This document shows, one piece after another, positions 31,759-40,852 of a stretch of 64,000 bases of DNA. The position numbers and the translations under genes were made by a program. A model generated the notes under the pieces. That model did no database searches. It was not told the DNA's origin and worked only from the letters and a program-made list of their open reading frames with translations. This DNA comes from Streptacidiphilus sp. ASG 303 (lineage in GTDB: Bacteria > Actinomycetota > Actinomycetes > Streptomycetales > Streptomycetaceae). The stretch covers positions 548,142-612,141 of the forward strand of contig NZ_JAJLRA010000001.1 of assembly GCF_020991365.1 (NCBI RefSeq), written 5' to 3'. Position 1 is the stretch's first letter. Every line of letters begins with the position of its first letter.

Positions 31759-32736
31759 TCAGCTCCCCGCCGTCCCCTGCACGGACCCGTCGGCCCCGTA
31801 GGCGGCCAGCGCCTCCAGTGCGGCGGCGCGGGCCTGTGCGGCGAGGTCCGCGGGGGCGGCGATGCGGCCGTCGCGTCCGAGCCGCAGGGCCAGGCGGCGC
31901 AGCCCGGCGGGTTCCGGGGTGCGCAGGGTGATACGCAGCCCGCCGTCGGGAAGCTCGACCGCCTCGTCGTGGGTGTAGTACTCGGTGACCCAGCGGCCGG
32001 CCGGTCCGACCTCCAGGACGACCTCGGGGTCGTCGGCGTCGGGGTGCACCAGCCCGTCGGAGAGGTCGCGCACCTCCAGCGGCGGCGGGTCGGCGGGGGT
32101 GTCCAGGACGCGGATGTCGGCGACCCGGTCGAGCCGGAACATGCGGCGCCCCTCGGAGACCCGGCACCAGGCCTCCAGGTAGGTGTGGCCCTCGGTGACC
32201 AGGCGGATGGGGTCCACCTCGCGCTCGGTCATGCCGCCGCGGCCGTAGGAGTAGTAGCGGAGCCAGAGCCGGCGGCGCTCCGAGAGGGCCCGGTCGACGT
32301 CGGCGAAGACGTGGCCCTCGGCCTCGAAGGTGACGCCGACCCGGGCGCTGCCCTGGGCGCTCTCGCCGGCGGCGAACTCGATCTTGGCGACGGCCCGGGT
32401 GAGCGCCTGCCGGTCCCGCTCGCGCAGGCCGGGCAGGGCCGCGACCGCGCGGGCGGCGACCAGCAGGGCGGTGGCCTCGTCGGCGGCCAGGCGCAGCGGC
32501 TGGGCCACGTCGTCGGCGTTGTGCCACCAGATGCGCTCGCCGTCGGTGTCGATGTCGAGGAGGTCGCCGCCGCGGAAGCTGGTGCCGCACATGGGCAGCA
32601 CGTTCAGGTCGGCGACGAGCTCCTGCTCGGTGACGCCGAAGGCGCGGGCGACCTCGCCGACCCGGGCGCCGGGGCGTTCGCGCAGGTAGGTGACGAGGGA
32701 GAGCATCCGGCGGGTCTGGTCGATGGCGTTGCTCAC
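31759..32736 (-). CDS. pafC: WYL-domain transcription regulator, PafC
   Basis: The 325-residue protein has an N-terminal winged helix (MLSLVTYLRERPGARVGEVARAFGV) and a WYL domain (about 140-230, with LRYYSYGRGGMTEREVDPI and YLEAWCRVSEGRRMFRLDRV) plus the C-terminal WCX region. PafB and PafC form a heterodimer that activates LexA-independent DNA damage genes in mycobacteria. The GTG start overlaps the pafB stop (GTGA), so the pair is translationally coupled. Confidence 0.9.
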   Translation of the reverse strand: MSNAIDQTRRMLSLVTYLRERPGARVGEVARAFGVTEQELVADLNVLPMCGTSFRGGDLLDIDTDGERIWWHNADDVAQPLRLAADEATALLVAARAVAALPGLRERDRQALTRAVAKIEFAAGESAQGSARVGVTFEAEGHVFADVDRALSERRRLWLRYYSYGRGGMTEREVDPIRLVTEGHTYLEAWCRVSEGRRMFRLDRVADIRVLDTPADPPPLEVRDLSDGLVHPDADDPEVVLEVGPAGRWVTEYYTHDEAVELPDGGLRITLRTPEPAGLRRLALRLGRDGRIAAPADLAAQARAAALEALAAYGADGSVQGTAGS

Positions 32737-33821
32737 CGCTGGGCTCCCTGGGGGGCGGTCTCGGGGGCGGAGGCGCCCCGGGCGGTCCCGGGGGCGGGGG
32801 CGTCGGCGGTCCCGGCGGCGGGGGCGTCGGCGGTCCCGGCGGCGGGGCCCGCGGGGGCGAGGCCGGCGACGGCGCGCAGCCGGTCGACGACGTCGGCGCG
32901 CAGGTCGTCCGGCCCGAGGACCACCACGTCGGCGCCGAACTCGGCGAGCCAGGCGCCCAGGCCGTGGCCGTGGGGCACCTCCAGCTCGTCCCAGTCGGCG
33001 TCCACCGGCTCGACCGACAGCGCCTTCGCCCGCAGCGGGAAGGCCGCGCCCCGGCGCAGCCGGATGCGGGCGGCGGCGGTGGCGCCCTCGCCGGCGAAGC
33101 GGGCGACGGTCTCGCGCACGTCCACGTGGTCGGGCACCTCGGCCGTGAACCGGCCGGCGCGGGCGCGGACCCGGCCGGTGATGCGGCTGAGCCGGAAGAC
33201 CCGGACGTCCTTGCGGTCGCGGTCCCAGCCCGCCACGTACCAGTGGCCGTGCCAGCACTCCAGCGCCCAGGGCTCGACGGTGCGCTGCTCGGGGTCGACG
33301 GCCCCCGCCTTGCGGTAGTCGAAGGCCACCGGGCGGCGGTCGCGGGCGGCGGCCAGGAGGGGTTCGAAGGCGGCCTCGCGGGCGAGGATGCGCGGCTCCA
33401 GGGCGGTGTGCTCCCGGTCGGCGGCCTCCTCGAAGGGCACGCCGGCCGCGCGGAGCTTCTGCAGGGCGCCGCTGGCGGCGCCCGCGAGCCGCGCCTGCTG
33501 CCAGACCCGGGCGGCCAGGCTGAGCGCGGCGGCCTCCTCCGCGTCCAGGGCGATCTCGGGGAGCCGGTTGCGGTCGCGGCGGGCGACGTAGCCGGCCTCG
33601 CCGTCGAGCGCGGACTCGTCGATGTCGATGACCAGGCCGAGTTCCCGCAGGTCGTCCTTGTCCCGCTCGAACATCCGGTTGAAGGCGTCCTCGCTGCCGG
33701 AGGCGGACGCCTCCCGGTAGGCCTCGATGGAGTCCCGGAGCTCCCGCTTGGAGAGCGGACGCCGGGTGTTCATCAGGCACAGGGCGAGGTTCATCAGCCG
33801 CTCTGCCTTGGCGATCGCCAT
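32733..33821 (-). CDS. pafB: WYL-domain transcription regulator, PafB
   Basis: A 362-residue partner of PafC: winged helix in KAERLMNLALCLMNTRRPLSKREL, WYL core (FDYRKAGAVDPEQRTVEPWALECWHGHWYV), WCX C-terminus, and a final tail with AGTADAP repeats that is probably disordered. It is separated from the FKBP gene cluster by a terminator, so pafBC is a separate unit from pafA here. Confidence 0.9.
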   Translation of the reverse strand: MAIAKAERLMNLALCLMNTRRPLSKRELRDSIEAYREASASGSEDAFNRMFERDKDDLRELGLVIDIDESALDGEAGYVARRDRNRLPEIALDAEEAAALSLAARVWQQARLAGAASGALQKLRAAGVPFEEAADREHTALEPRILAREAAFEPLLAAARDRRPVAFDYRKAGAVDPEQRTVEPWALECWHGHWYVAGWDRDRKDVRVFRLSRITGRVRARAGRFTAEVPDHVDVRETVARFAGEGATAAARIRLRRGAAFPLRAKALSVEPVDADWDELEVPHGHGLGAWLAEFGADVVVLGPDDLRADVVDRLRAVAGLAPAGPAAGTADAPAAGTADAPAPGTARGASAPETAPQGAQR

Positions 33822-33965
33822 CGCTGACCCTTCCGGTGTGCTGCCGGTGCACGGGGCACCCGCCGGGCGGCGGTGCCCGGCGCCTCGACCGTACCGTCAC
33901 CGGCGCGACCTGGGAAACCTGGTGCGGGGGTGAAGTCGGGGCACGGGTGTGCGGGCGGCCCGGAA

Positions 33966-34003
33966 CGCACGCCGCCCCCCGGCGGACCGGGGGGCGGCGT
34001 GCG
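33966..34003 (-). terminator. Terminator after the FKBP genes
   Basis: A perfect 15-bp stem (33966-33980 with 33989-34003) and 8-base loop lie about 50 bases past the stop of the small FKBP gene and before pafB. Confidence 0.75.
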
Positions 34004-34049
34004 GGTCGCGGCCGGCGGGACCGGCCGCGGGGCCGGTCGGGCGGCGGCG

Positions 34050-34421
34050 TCAGACCGACAGCAGGTCCACCACGAAGATCAGCGTCTCGCCGGGCTTGAT
34101 GGCGGGGGTGGGGCTCTGGTTGCCGTAGGCCAGGTGAGCCGGGATGACCAGCTCGCGGCGGCCTCCGACCTTCATGCCGACGACGCCCTGGTCCCAGCCC
34201 TTGATGACCCGGCCGCCGCCCAGCGGGAAGCGGAACGTCTGGTTGCGGTTCCAGCTGGCGTCGAACTCCTCGCCGGTGCTGAAGGCGACGCCCACGTAGT
34301 GGACCTCCACCGTCTGACCCGGCTTGGCCTCGGCCCCGTCGCCCACCCAGATGTCGCGGATCTGCAGCTCGGCCGGCGGCTCGCCGCCCGGGAAGTCAAC
34401 CAGCGGCTTCTCGATGCTCAC
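34050..34421 (-). CDS. FKBP-type peptidyl-prolyl isomerase, cytoplasmic
   Basis: A 123-residue single-domain FKBP. Active-site residues are intact: VEVHYVGV, EEFDASWNR, RVIKGWDQGV, ELVIPAHLAYG, and a final FVVDLLSV. It has no signal or membrane segment. The GTG giving MSIEKPLVDFPGG matches the family start and has AAAGAGG upstream. It is the most downstream of three FKBP genes that separate pafBC from pafA. Confidence 0.93.
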   Translation of the reverse strand: MSIEKPLVDFPGGEPPAELQIRDIWVGDGAEAKPGQTVEVHYVGVAFSTGEEFDASWNRNQTFRFPLGGGRVIKGWDQGVVGMKVGGRRELVIPAHLAYGNQSPTPAIKPGETLIFVVDLLSV

Positions 34422-34508
34422 AATGCCTCTTTCCATGGCCCCGGCGGTTCCGGGGCACGTCTGTCGCGTACAGGGCGGGACGCCGCGAGGGCGGCCGCCC
34501 GGTCATTC

Positions 34509-35768
34509 CTACCCCGCGTCCAGGATGTCCACGACGAACACCAGGGTGGAGTTCGCGGGGATGGAGCCCTGCGCCTGGTCCTTGTAGCCGAGGGACGGCG
34601 GGATCACCAGCTCGACGCGGCTGCCGACCTTCTGCCCGACCAGGCCCTTGTCCCAGCCCTCGATGACCTGGCCGCCGCCGGTGGCGAAGGAGAACGCCTG
34701 GCCGCGGTCCAGCGAGGAGTCGAACTTCTTGCCGTTGCTGTAGAGCAGGCCGGTGTACTGGACCACGACCTTCTGCCCGGCGGTGACCTTCGGGCCCTTG
34801 CCCGGGATCAGCACGGCGGACTTCAGCTCCTTGGGCGCGGGGACGCCCTTGGGCGGCGTGATGGTCGCCGCCTTCCTGCCGTGGTCCTGGACCTGCGGCA
34901 GGCCGGCCGGGGCCGGCACCGGGGCGCCCTGGACGACGGCCGCCGGGTCGGTGGCCCGGACGATGTCCAGGGCGAAGGTCAGGGTGTGCCCGGGGCCCAC
35001 CCCCGCCTGCGGGTTGCCCTGGGCGCCGAAGGCGGCCGCGGGCGGCGCGACGACGAGGACGCGGCTGCCCACCCGGTGGCCCGCGATGCTCCGGTCCAGC
35101 GCGGCGATGAGCTCGCCCGCGCCGGCCTGGAAGAACTGCGGGTGGCCGCCCTTGTCGTACGAGCCGGGGATGGCCTTCCCGCTCTCCCAGTCCTTGCCCG
35201 TGTAGTCGACGGTGACCCAGTCGCCCTTCTTCACCACCGGGCCGCCGCCCTGGGAGAGGGTCTTCACCACGAAGGTGCCGTCGGGCTTGGCCTTGGGCAC
35301 CTGGATGACCGCCGGCTTCCCGAAGGCGCCGGTGACGGTCGGGAGCACCGCGGCGGTGTCCTTGATCGGCGGCACGGTCGGCTGCGGCGGCGCGGACGGG
35401 GCGGCCGTGGGGGTCTGCGCGGCCTCGGCGGCCGGCGCGGCCGCGTCGTCGCCGCCCCGGTTGGCCAGGTACAGCGTGACACCGCTGCCGACGAGCAGCA
35501 CGGCGAGGACCGTGCCGAGCACCACGCCGAGCCGGCCGACGCCGGTCGGCTCCTCGTCGTACCCGGCCTCGGACTGCGGGCGGCGCCGCACGTTGGAGGC
35601 GAAGACCTGCGGCTGCTCCTCCTCCGCGGGCCGGGCCACCCGGCGTCCGACCTCCGCCTTGCGGACCACTATGGACTCGCCCGTGCCGCCCACGGCCCCG
35701 CCCGGCCGCAGCGCGGCCGGGTCGCTGGTCCCGCGGGGGTCGCCCGGGCCCGGCGCGTTCTCAGACAT
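34509..35768 (-). CDS. Membrane-anchored double-domain FKBP
   Basis: The 419-residue protein has a cytoplasmic N-terminus (1-78), one membrane helix (LGVVLGTVLAVLLVGSGVTLYL), a Pro/Ala linker and two FKBP domains outside the membrane. The second (about 310-419) is canonical, with VIEGWDKGL and LVIPPSLGYKDQ. The first (about 165-275) keeps the fold sequence but has LIAALDRS where the active-site Trp should be and APPAAAFGAQG in place of the Tyr-Gly loop. It probably folds exported proteins near the cell surface. Confidence 0.9.
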   Translation of the reverse strand: MSENAPGPGDPRGTSDPAALRPGGAVGGTGESIVVRKAEVGRRVARPAEEEQPQVFASNVRRRPQSEAGYDEEPTGVGRLGVVLGTVLAVLLVGSGVTLYLANRGGDDAAAPAAEAAQTPTAAPSAPPQPTVPPIKDTAAVLPTVTGAFGKPAVIQVPKAKPDGTFVVKTLSQGGGPVVKKGDWVTVDYTGKDWESGKAIPGSYDKGGHPQFFQAGAGELIAALDRSIAGHRVGSRVLVVAPPAAAFGAQGNPQAGVGPGHTLTFALDIVRATDPAAVVQGAPVPAPAGLPQVQDHGRKAATITPPKGVPAPKELKSAVLIPGKGPKVTAGQKVVVQYTGLLYSNGKKFDSSLDRGQAFSFATGGGQVIEGWDKGLVGQKVGSRVELVIPPSLGYKDQAQGSIPANSTLVFVVDILDAG

Positions 35769-35946
35769 GACTCCCCAATTCGCCGTTCCTCGTCACTGCT
35801 GCGCAGAGCGGCAGCAGTATGTCAGGTCCGGCCGGGCGGCGGCCCGGAGCGGCGGCCCGGGGGCCCCGTACGCGCCCGCGGCCGGGCGGCCGGGCGGGGC
35901 CCCCGGGCCGGGTGCCCGTCCCCGCGGCCGCCCGGCCGGGAGGACG

Positions 35947-36939
35947 TCAGACGGCCTGGAGGATGTCGATGACGAAGACCAGCGTGGAGTCGGCGGGGAT
36001 GGGGCCCTGCGCCTTGGCCCCGTAGCCGAGCGACGGCGGGATGACCAGCAGCACCCTGCTGCCCACGGTCTGGCCGACCAGCCCCTGGTCCCAGCCCTTG
36101 ATGACGTTGCCGGTGCCGATCTGGAACGCGGTGGCGCCGCCGTGGTCCCAGGAGGAGTCGAAGTTCTTCCCCGTCGCCCACAGCGCACCCGTGTACTGGG
36201 CGACGATCGTCTGCCCGGAGGCCACCTTCGGCCCGTCGCCCTTGATCAGCACCGCCTTCTGCAGCGCGGTCGGCGGCTTCTGCCCGGCGGGCACGGTGAT
36301 GGTGGCGGCCGCCTTCCCGTTGTCCTTCACCTGCGGCATGCCGGACGGCGCCGGGACGGCCCGGCCCCGCAGCACGGTGTCCTGGGGCACGGCGCTCAGG
36401 ATGTCGACCGCGAAGACCAGCGTGTCGTCCGGGCCCACCCCCAGGGCGGTGCTGCCCTTGCCGCCGAAGGCGGCCGCGGGCGGCGCCACCACCAGCACCC
36501 GGCTGCCGACCCTGCGGCCCACCACCCCGGTGTCGAAGGCCGGGATCAGCTGGCCGGAGCCCGCCTGGTAGAGCTGCGGCTTCTGGCCGCGGTCGTAGGA
36601 GCTGGGGATGGCCTTGCGGGTCGTCCAGTCCGTGGCGGTGTACTGGATCGTCACCCAGTCCCCCTTGCCGACGACCGGACCGGTCCCCTGCGTGGCCGTG
36701 GCCACCACGAACCTGCCGGTGGGCGGCCCGGAGGGGAGGGTGATGGACGCCCTCCTCCCCGGGGCCCCGGAGACGGAGGGCATCGGCGACGCGGAGGCCA
36801 CCGGGGTCGGCACCGGCGGCGGCGAGGCCGGGGCGGAGGCGGAGGCCGGGGGGCTGCTCGGGCCCTTGGAGCCGCCGTCGCTGCCGCACCCGGTGAGGAG
36901 CATGAGGGGCAGGACGAGCAGCGCGGCGATGGGACGCAC
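35947..36939 (-). CDS. Double-domain FKBP lipoprotein
   Basis: A 330-residue paralogue of the preceding gene, with a lipoprotein signal (LLVLPLMLLTGC) instead of a membrane helix. Domain 2 is canonical (VIKGWDQGL, LVIPPSLGYGAK); domain 1 has LIPAFDTG at the active-site Trp position and APPAAAFGGKG. The GTG at 36939 has GAGGAA five bases upstream; a second GTG at 36951 would add four residues. It follows pafA after a gap containing its own promoter candidate. Confidence 0.9.
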   Translation of the reverse strand: MRPIAALLVLPLMLLTGCGSDGGSKGPSSPPASASAPASPPPVPTPVASASPMPSVSGAPGRRASITLPSGPPTGRFVVATATQGTGPVVGKGDWVTIQYTATDWTTRKAIPSSYDRGQKPQLYQAGSGQLIPAFDTGVVGRRVGSRVLVVAPPAAAFGGKGSTALGVGPDDTLVFAVDILSAVPQDTVLRGRAVPAPSGMPQVKDNGKAAATITVPAGQKPPTALQKAVLIKGDGPKVASGQTIVAQYTGALWATGKNFDSSWDHGGATAFQIGTGNVIKGWDQGLVGQTVGSRVLLVIPPSLGYGAKAQGPIPADSTLVFVIDILQAV

Positions 36940-37069
36940 GGCGTTCCTCACTGTCGGTCGCTCAGGCCGGCCCATGGGCCGGCGCACGGGGACCGGACGC
37001 ACGGGACCGGGCCCCCGGACCGGCTCCCCGGCCCGCCGGGGGCCGGACACACGGGTCGGGCCCCCTGAT

Positions 37070-37092
37070 GTCCGGACTCTCCGGACACCATA
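37070..37092 (-). promoter_or_regulatory. Promoter of the FKBP lipoprotein gene with palindrome at +1
   Basis: On the minus strand TATGGT (37092-37087) is followed at once by GTCCGGAGAGTCCGGAC (37086-37070), a 7-bp inverted repeat with a 3-base centre. The palindrome covers the expected transcription start and could be an operator. Confidence 0.5.
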
Positions 37093-37208
37093 GGACCCGA
37101 CGTGCCGCCGTTCCCGGCAGGCGGCGGCCGACGCTCCGCCGGACCGGTGATCGGTCATCCCTTCCGATCAGCGGCCCGGCGGCCGTGCGCCCGCCCTCCG
37201 CGGGCCGG

Positions 37209-38570
37209 TCACATGCCGGCGATGAGCTTGTCCACCCGCTCGTCCACGGAGCGGAAGGGGTCCTTGCACAGGACCGTCCGCTGCGCCTGGTCGTTGAGCT
37301 TGAGGTGCACCCAGTCGACCGTGAAGTCCCGGCGCTGCTCCTGGGCGCGGCGGATGAAGTCGCCGCGGAGGCGGGCCCGGGTGGTCTGCGGCGGCACCGA
37401 CTTGGCCTGGAAGGTCTTGAGGTCGGTGGTCACCCGCTCCGCCTGCCCCTTGTTCTGCAGCAGGTAGAACAGGCCGCGGCGGCGGTGGATGTCGTGGTAC
37501 GCCAGGTCGATCTGGGCCACCCGGGGATGCGACATGCTCATCCCGTTCTTCTCCCGGTAGCGCTCGATCAGCTGGTACTTCATGACCCAGTCGATCTCCG
37601 TGCCGACCTTGGCGAGGTCCTCGGTGCGGACCGCGTCGAGGGTGCGGCCCCACAGGTCCAGGACGCGCTCCACCGTGCCGGTGCGGATGCCGCGGCGGTC
37701 GGCGAACTCGACCGCCTTGGCGTAGTACTCCTCCTGGATCTCCAGCGCGGAGGCCTCCCGGCCGTTGGCCAGGCGGACCTGGCGGCGGCCGCTGAGGTCG
37801 TGGCTGACCTCGCGGATGGCCCGGATGGGGTTCTCCAGGGTGAGGTCGCGCATCACCGTGCCGGCCTCGATCATGCGGAGCACCAGGTCGGTGGCGCCGA
37901 CCTTGAGCAGGGTGGTGGTCTCCGACATGTTGGAGTCGCCGACGATCACGTGCAGGCGGCGGTAGCGCTCCGCGTCGGCGTGCGGCTCGTCGCGGGTGTT
38001 GATGATCGGCCGGGAGCGGGTGGTGGCCGAGCTGACGCCCTCCCAGATGTGCTCGGCCCGCTGGCTGACGCAGTACACGGCGCCGCGCGGGGTCTGCAGC
38101 ACCTTGCCGGCGCCGCAGATCAGCTGGCGGGTGACCAGGAAGGGGATGAGGATGTCGGCCAGCCGGGAGAACTCCCCGTGCCGCGCCACGAGGTAGTTCT
38201 CGTGGCAGCCGTAGGAGTTCCCGGCGGAGTCGGTGTTGTTCTTGAAGAGGTAGACGTCCCCGGCGATGCCCTCCTCGTGCAGGCGCCTCTCGGCGTCCAC
38301 GAGGAGCCCTTCGAGGATGCGTTCCCCGGCCTTGTCGTGGGTGACCAGTTCGGTGACGTCGTCGCATTCCGGGGTGGCGTACTCCGGGTGCGATCCGACG
38401 TCCAGGTAGAGGCGGGCGCCGTTGCGCAGGAAGACGTTGCTGCTGCGGCCCCACGAGACGACACGGCGGAAGAGGTAGCGCGCCACTTCGTCCGGGGACA
38501 GGCGCCGCTGCCCCCGGAACGTGCAGGTGACACCGTACTCGTTCTCCAGCCCGAAAATGCGGCGGTCCAT
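37209..38570 (-). CDS. pafA: Pup-protein ligase
   Basis: A 453-residue carboxylate-amine ligase that phosphorylates the C-terminal Glu of Pup and joins it to substrate lysines. Nucleotide and metal motifs are present: FGLENEYGV at the start, [37 protein letters not shown] and the C-terminal [20 protein letters not shown]. Length is normal. The ATG is six bases from a TAAAGT -10 with no ribosome binding site, so the message is probably leaderless. Confidence 0.97.
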   Translation of the reverse strand: MDRRIFGLENEYGVTCTFRGQRRLSPDEVARYLFRRVVSWGRSSNVFLRNGARLYLDVGSHPEYATPECDDVTELVTHDKAGERILEGLLVDAERRLHEEGIAGDVYLFKNNTDSAGNSYGCHENYLVARHGEFSRLADILIPFLVTRQLICGAGKVLQTPRGAVYCVSQRAEHIWEGVSSATTRSRPIINTRDEPHADAERYRRLHVIVGDSNMSETTTLLKVGATDLVLRMIEAGTVMRDLTLENPIRAIREVSHDLSGRRQVRLANGREASALEIQEEYYAKAVEFADRRGIRTGTVERVLDLWGRTLDAVRTEDLAKVGTEIDWVMKYQLIERYREKNGMSMSHPRVAQIDLAYHDIHRRRGLFYLLQNKGQAERVTTDLKTFQAKSVPPQTTRARLRGDFIRRAQEQRRDFTVDWVHLKLNDQAQRTVLCKDPFRSVDERVDKLIAGM

Positions 38571-38576
38571 GAGGGG

Positions 38577-38582
38577 ACTTTA
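38577..38582 (-). promoter_or_regulatory. -10 box (TAAAGT) of a leaderless pafA transcript
   Basis: TAAAGT on the minus strand ends six bases before the pafA ATG. Transcription would start at or within a base or two of the ATG. Upstream, GAAACGGTTTC forms a short near-palindrome that may be part of the control region. Confidence 0.6.
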
Positions 38583-38909
38583 CGCTTTTGAGCCGCTTCT
38601 GAAACCGTTTCGGGGACGGCGGTTCGATCACGGCCCGCGGGTGCGGCGGGACTTCCGCCGATCGGCCCCGTCGGCGGCGCGGGCCGCCGCCCCGGCCGGC
38701 GCGGACCTGTGCGGGGGCGCTCCGGGCATGCCGGTGGGCCCCCGCGACCGCTGGTCGTCGCGGAGGCGCACCGGCCCGGCGGCGCGGGGCCGGAACGGCC
38801 CGCGCGGAGTCCGGGCGGCCCTCCCGGCCCCGGCGGGCCGGGAGGGGCCCGCAGGGGGCCCGGCGGGTCCCTCAGGGGCTCCGGTCCCGCAGGGGCTCCG
38901 GGGCGGGGC
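38583..38909. other. Gap between prcA and pafA
   Basis: No gene is seen here. A perfect 10-bp hairpin with a 4-base loop at 38821-38844 is the likely terminator of the proteasome transcript, and CAGGGGCTCCGG is directly repeated near its right end. From memory, many streptomycetes carry extra genes (e.g. a transporter) in this interval; none remains here. Confidence 0.6.
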
Positions 38910-39719
38910 TCAGAGCAGGGGCGCGGACGGGCCCCCGCCGCCCTCGGCGGCACCCTCGCCGCCGTCCTCCGGCCCGGCCGGCTTCCTCTCCAGCGGGGGC
39001 GCGACGGGCGCGTCGTCCTCGGCGGCCAGCAGGCGGCCCAGCTGGGCGCCGAGGACCCGCTTGAACTTGCGCTTCTGGGGGCGGCTGCGGTCCAGCACGG
39101 CCACCTCCAGCTGCTCCGGGGTGATGGTGCGGGGGGTGCCCCCGTTGGGGTCCCGGGCCAGGGAGTCCACGGCGAGCCGGAGCGCCTCGGCCAGGGTGAG
39201 CCCGGACCGGTGGCGCTGGCCCAGGTAGTTGCCGATGGAGTCGGCGTTGCCGCCCACGACGACGCTGTTGTGCTCGTCCACGACCGAGCCGTCGGGGGTG
39301 AGCCGGTAGATCTGGTCGTCCTCGGGGCCCTTGCCGACCTCGGCGACGATCAGCTCGACCTCGTACGGCTTCTCGCCGACCGAGGAGAAGATGGTGCCGA
39401 GGGTCTGGGCGTAGACGTTGGCCAGGCCGCGGGCGGTGACGTCGGCCCGGTCGTAGGAGTAGCCGCGCAGGTCGGCGTAGCGGACGCCGCCGATGCGCAG
39501 GTTCTCGAACTCGTTGTAGCGGCCGACGGCGGCGAAGGCGATGCGGTCGTAGATCTCGCTGACCTTGTGCAGCGCCCGGGAGGTGTTCTCCGCCACGAAG
39601 ACGATGCCGTCGGTGTAGGTGAGCACGACCACGCTGCGGCCGCGCGCGATGCCCTTGCGGGCGTACTCGGCGCGGTCCGCCATGGCCTGCTGGGGTGAGA
39701 CGTAGAACGGCGTCGACAC
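38910..39719 (-). CDS. prcA: 20S proteasome alpha subunit
   Basis: A 269-residue alpha subunit that forms the gated outer rings of the 20S core. N-terminal helix [20 protein letters not shown] and the [13 protein letters not shown] strand are typical. The C-terminal 45 residues are acidic, Gly-rich and disordered, ending GPSAPLL. The start is GTG, 75 bases after prcB. Confidence 0.97.
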   Translation of the reverse strand: MSTPFYVSPQQAMADRAEYARKGIARGRSVVVLTYTDGIVFVAENTSRALHKVSEIYDRIAFAAVGRYNEFENLRIGGVRYADLRGYSYDRADVTARGLANVYAQTLGTIFSSVGEKPYEVELIVAEVGKGPEDDQIYRLTPDGSVVDEHNSVVVGGNADSIGNYLGQRHRSGLTLAEALRLAVDSLARDPNGGTPRTITPEQLEVAVLDRSRPQKRKFKRVLGAQLGRLLAAEDDAPVAPPLERKPAGPEDGGEGAAEGGGGPSAPLL

Positions 39720-39794
39720 CGGCTGTCGTCCCCTTCTGTCGGTGGGCCCGGACGGGGCCGGGGGTGGGTTGCGGACGGGGCGGGGCCCCCGGGG

Positions 39795-40637
39795 CTACAG
39801 CAGCGGCGCCTGGGGCCCGTCGGGCTGCTCCATCCGCCCGGCGGTCACCGAGCGTGCGATCTCGGCGACCTCGTCGTCGGACAGCCTGCGGAAGCCGTCC
39901 TCGGTCACCAGGGCCACGATGGGGAAGATCCGCCGGGCGAGGTCCGGGCCGCCGGTGGCCGAGTCGTCGTCGGCGGCGTCGTACAGGGCCTGGACGGCCA
40001 GGGTGGCGGCCTGGTCGGCGGTGAGGTCGTCGCGGTAGAGCTTCTTCATCGACCCGCGGGCGAAGACCGAGCCCGAGCCGGTGGCCGCGAAGCCGCGCTC
40101 CTCGGAGCGGCCGCCGGTGACGTCGTAGGTGAAGATCCGGCCGCGGCCCTCGTCGAGGTCGTACCCGGCGAAGATCGGGACCACCGCGAGGCCCTGCATG
40201 GCCATGCCGAGGTTGCCGCGGATCATCGTGGAGAGGCGGTTGGCCTTGCCCTCCAGGGAGAGCTGGGCGCCCTCGATCTTCTCGTAGTGCTCCAGCTCCA
40301 GCTGGAAGAGCCGCACCATCTCCACGGCGAGGCCCGCGGTGCCGGCGATGCCGACCGCGGAGTACTCGTCGGCGGGGAAGACCTTCTCGATGTCGCGCTG
40401 GGCGATGACGTTGCCCATGGTGGCGCGGCGGTCGCCGGCCAGCACCACGCCGCCGCGGAAGGAGGCCGAGACGATGGTCGTCCCGTGCGGGGCCTCCAGC
40501 GCGGCCGCGCCGGCCGCCGGACGGCGGCCGGGCAGCAGCTCCGGGGAGTGCTGCCCCAGGAAGTCGATGAACGAGGAGGACCCGGGGGTCAGGAAGGCAG
40601 CCGGCAGACGCCCGGTGCCGTGAGTGTTGGCTTCCAC
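39795..40637 (-). CDS. prcB: 20S proteasome beta subunit (catalytic)
   Basis: A 280-residue precursor whose first 52 residues are a propeptide; processing at HG|TTIVS exposes Thr53 as the catalytic N-terminal Thr. Family residues follow ([33 protein letters not shown]). The C-terminus ends GPQAPLL, like PrcA. The start is GTG; the promoter candidate lies 30-55 bases upstream. Confidence 0.97.
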   Translation of the reverse strand: MEANTHGTGRLPAAFLTPGSSSFIDFLGQHSPELLPGRRPAAGAAALEAPHGTTIVSASFRGGVVLAGDRRATMGNVIAQRDIEKVFPADEYSAVGIAGTAGLAVEMVRLFQLELEHYEKIEGAQLSLEGKANRLSTMIRGNLGMAMQGLAVVPIFAGYDLDEGRGRIFTYDVTGGRSEERGFAATGSGSVFARGSMKKLYRDDLTADQAATLAVQALYDAADDDSATGGPDLARRIFPIVALVTEDGFRRLSDDEVAEIARSVTAGRMEQPDGPQAPLL

Positions 40638-40665
40638 ACGATCCCTTCCTAGAAGGCGGCGGTCC

Positions 40666-40691
40666 GCCGTACCAGTACGGCACGGACCCTA
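40666..40691 (-). promoter_or_regulatory. prcB promoter with palindrome at +1
   Basis: TAGGGT (40691-40686) is a -10 candidate; GCCGTACTGGTACGGC (40681-40666) is a 7-bp inverted repeat placed across the expected start site. It would give prcBA an internal promoter separate from pup. Confidence 0.5.
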
Positions 40692-40785
40692 CCCGTTCCA
40701 TGGTCGTCTTCCACCGCGTCCGCGGTGCGGGAACGCACCGCGTCCGCGGCGGGCGGGCACCCGGTCCGGTCCGGGCGGTCAGCAG

Positions 40786-40817
40786 ACCGCGGAGCACTCC
40801 GGAGAGTGCTCCGCGGT
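40786..40817 (-). terminator. Hairpin between pup and prcB
   Basis: A perfect 14-bp stem (40786-40799 with 40804-40817) with a 4-base loop lies 36 bases past the pup stop. No T-run follows, so it may be a leaky terminator or an mRNA 3'-end stabiliser, allowing more pup than proteasome. Confidence 0.6.
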
Positions 40818-40852
40818 GCCGCCCGTCCCCCGGACCGGGCGCCGTCCTGCCG

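Noticed and set aside
37087-37130. SigR-type promoter (GGGAAC ... GTT) upstream of the FKBP lipoprotein gene
   Set aside because: GGGAAC is present, but there is no GTT at the required spacing.
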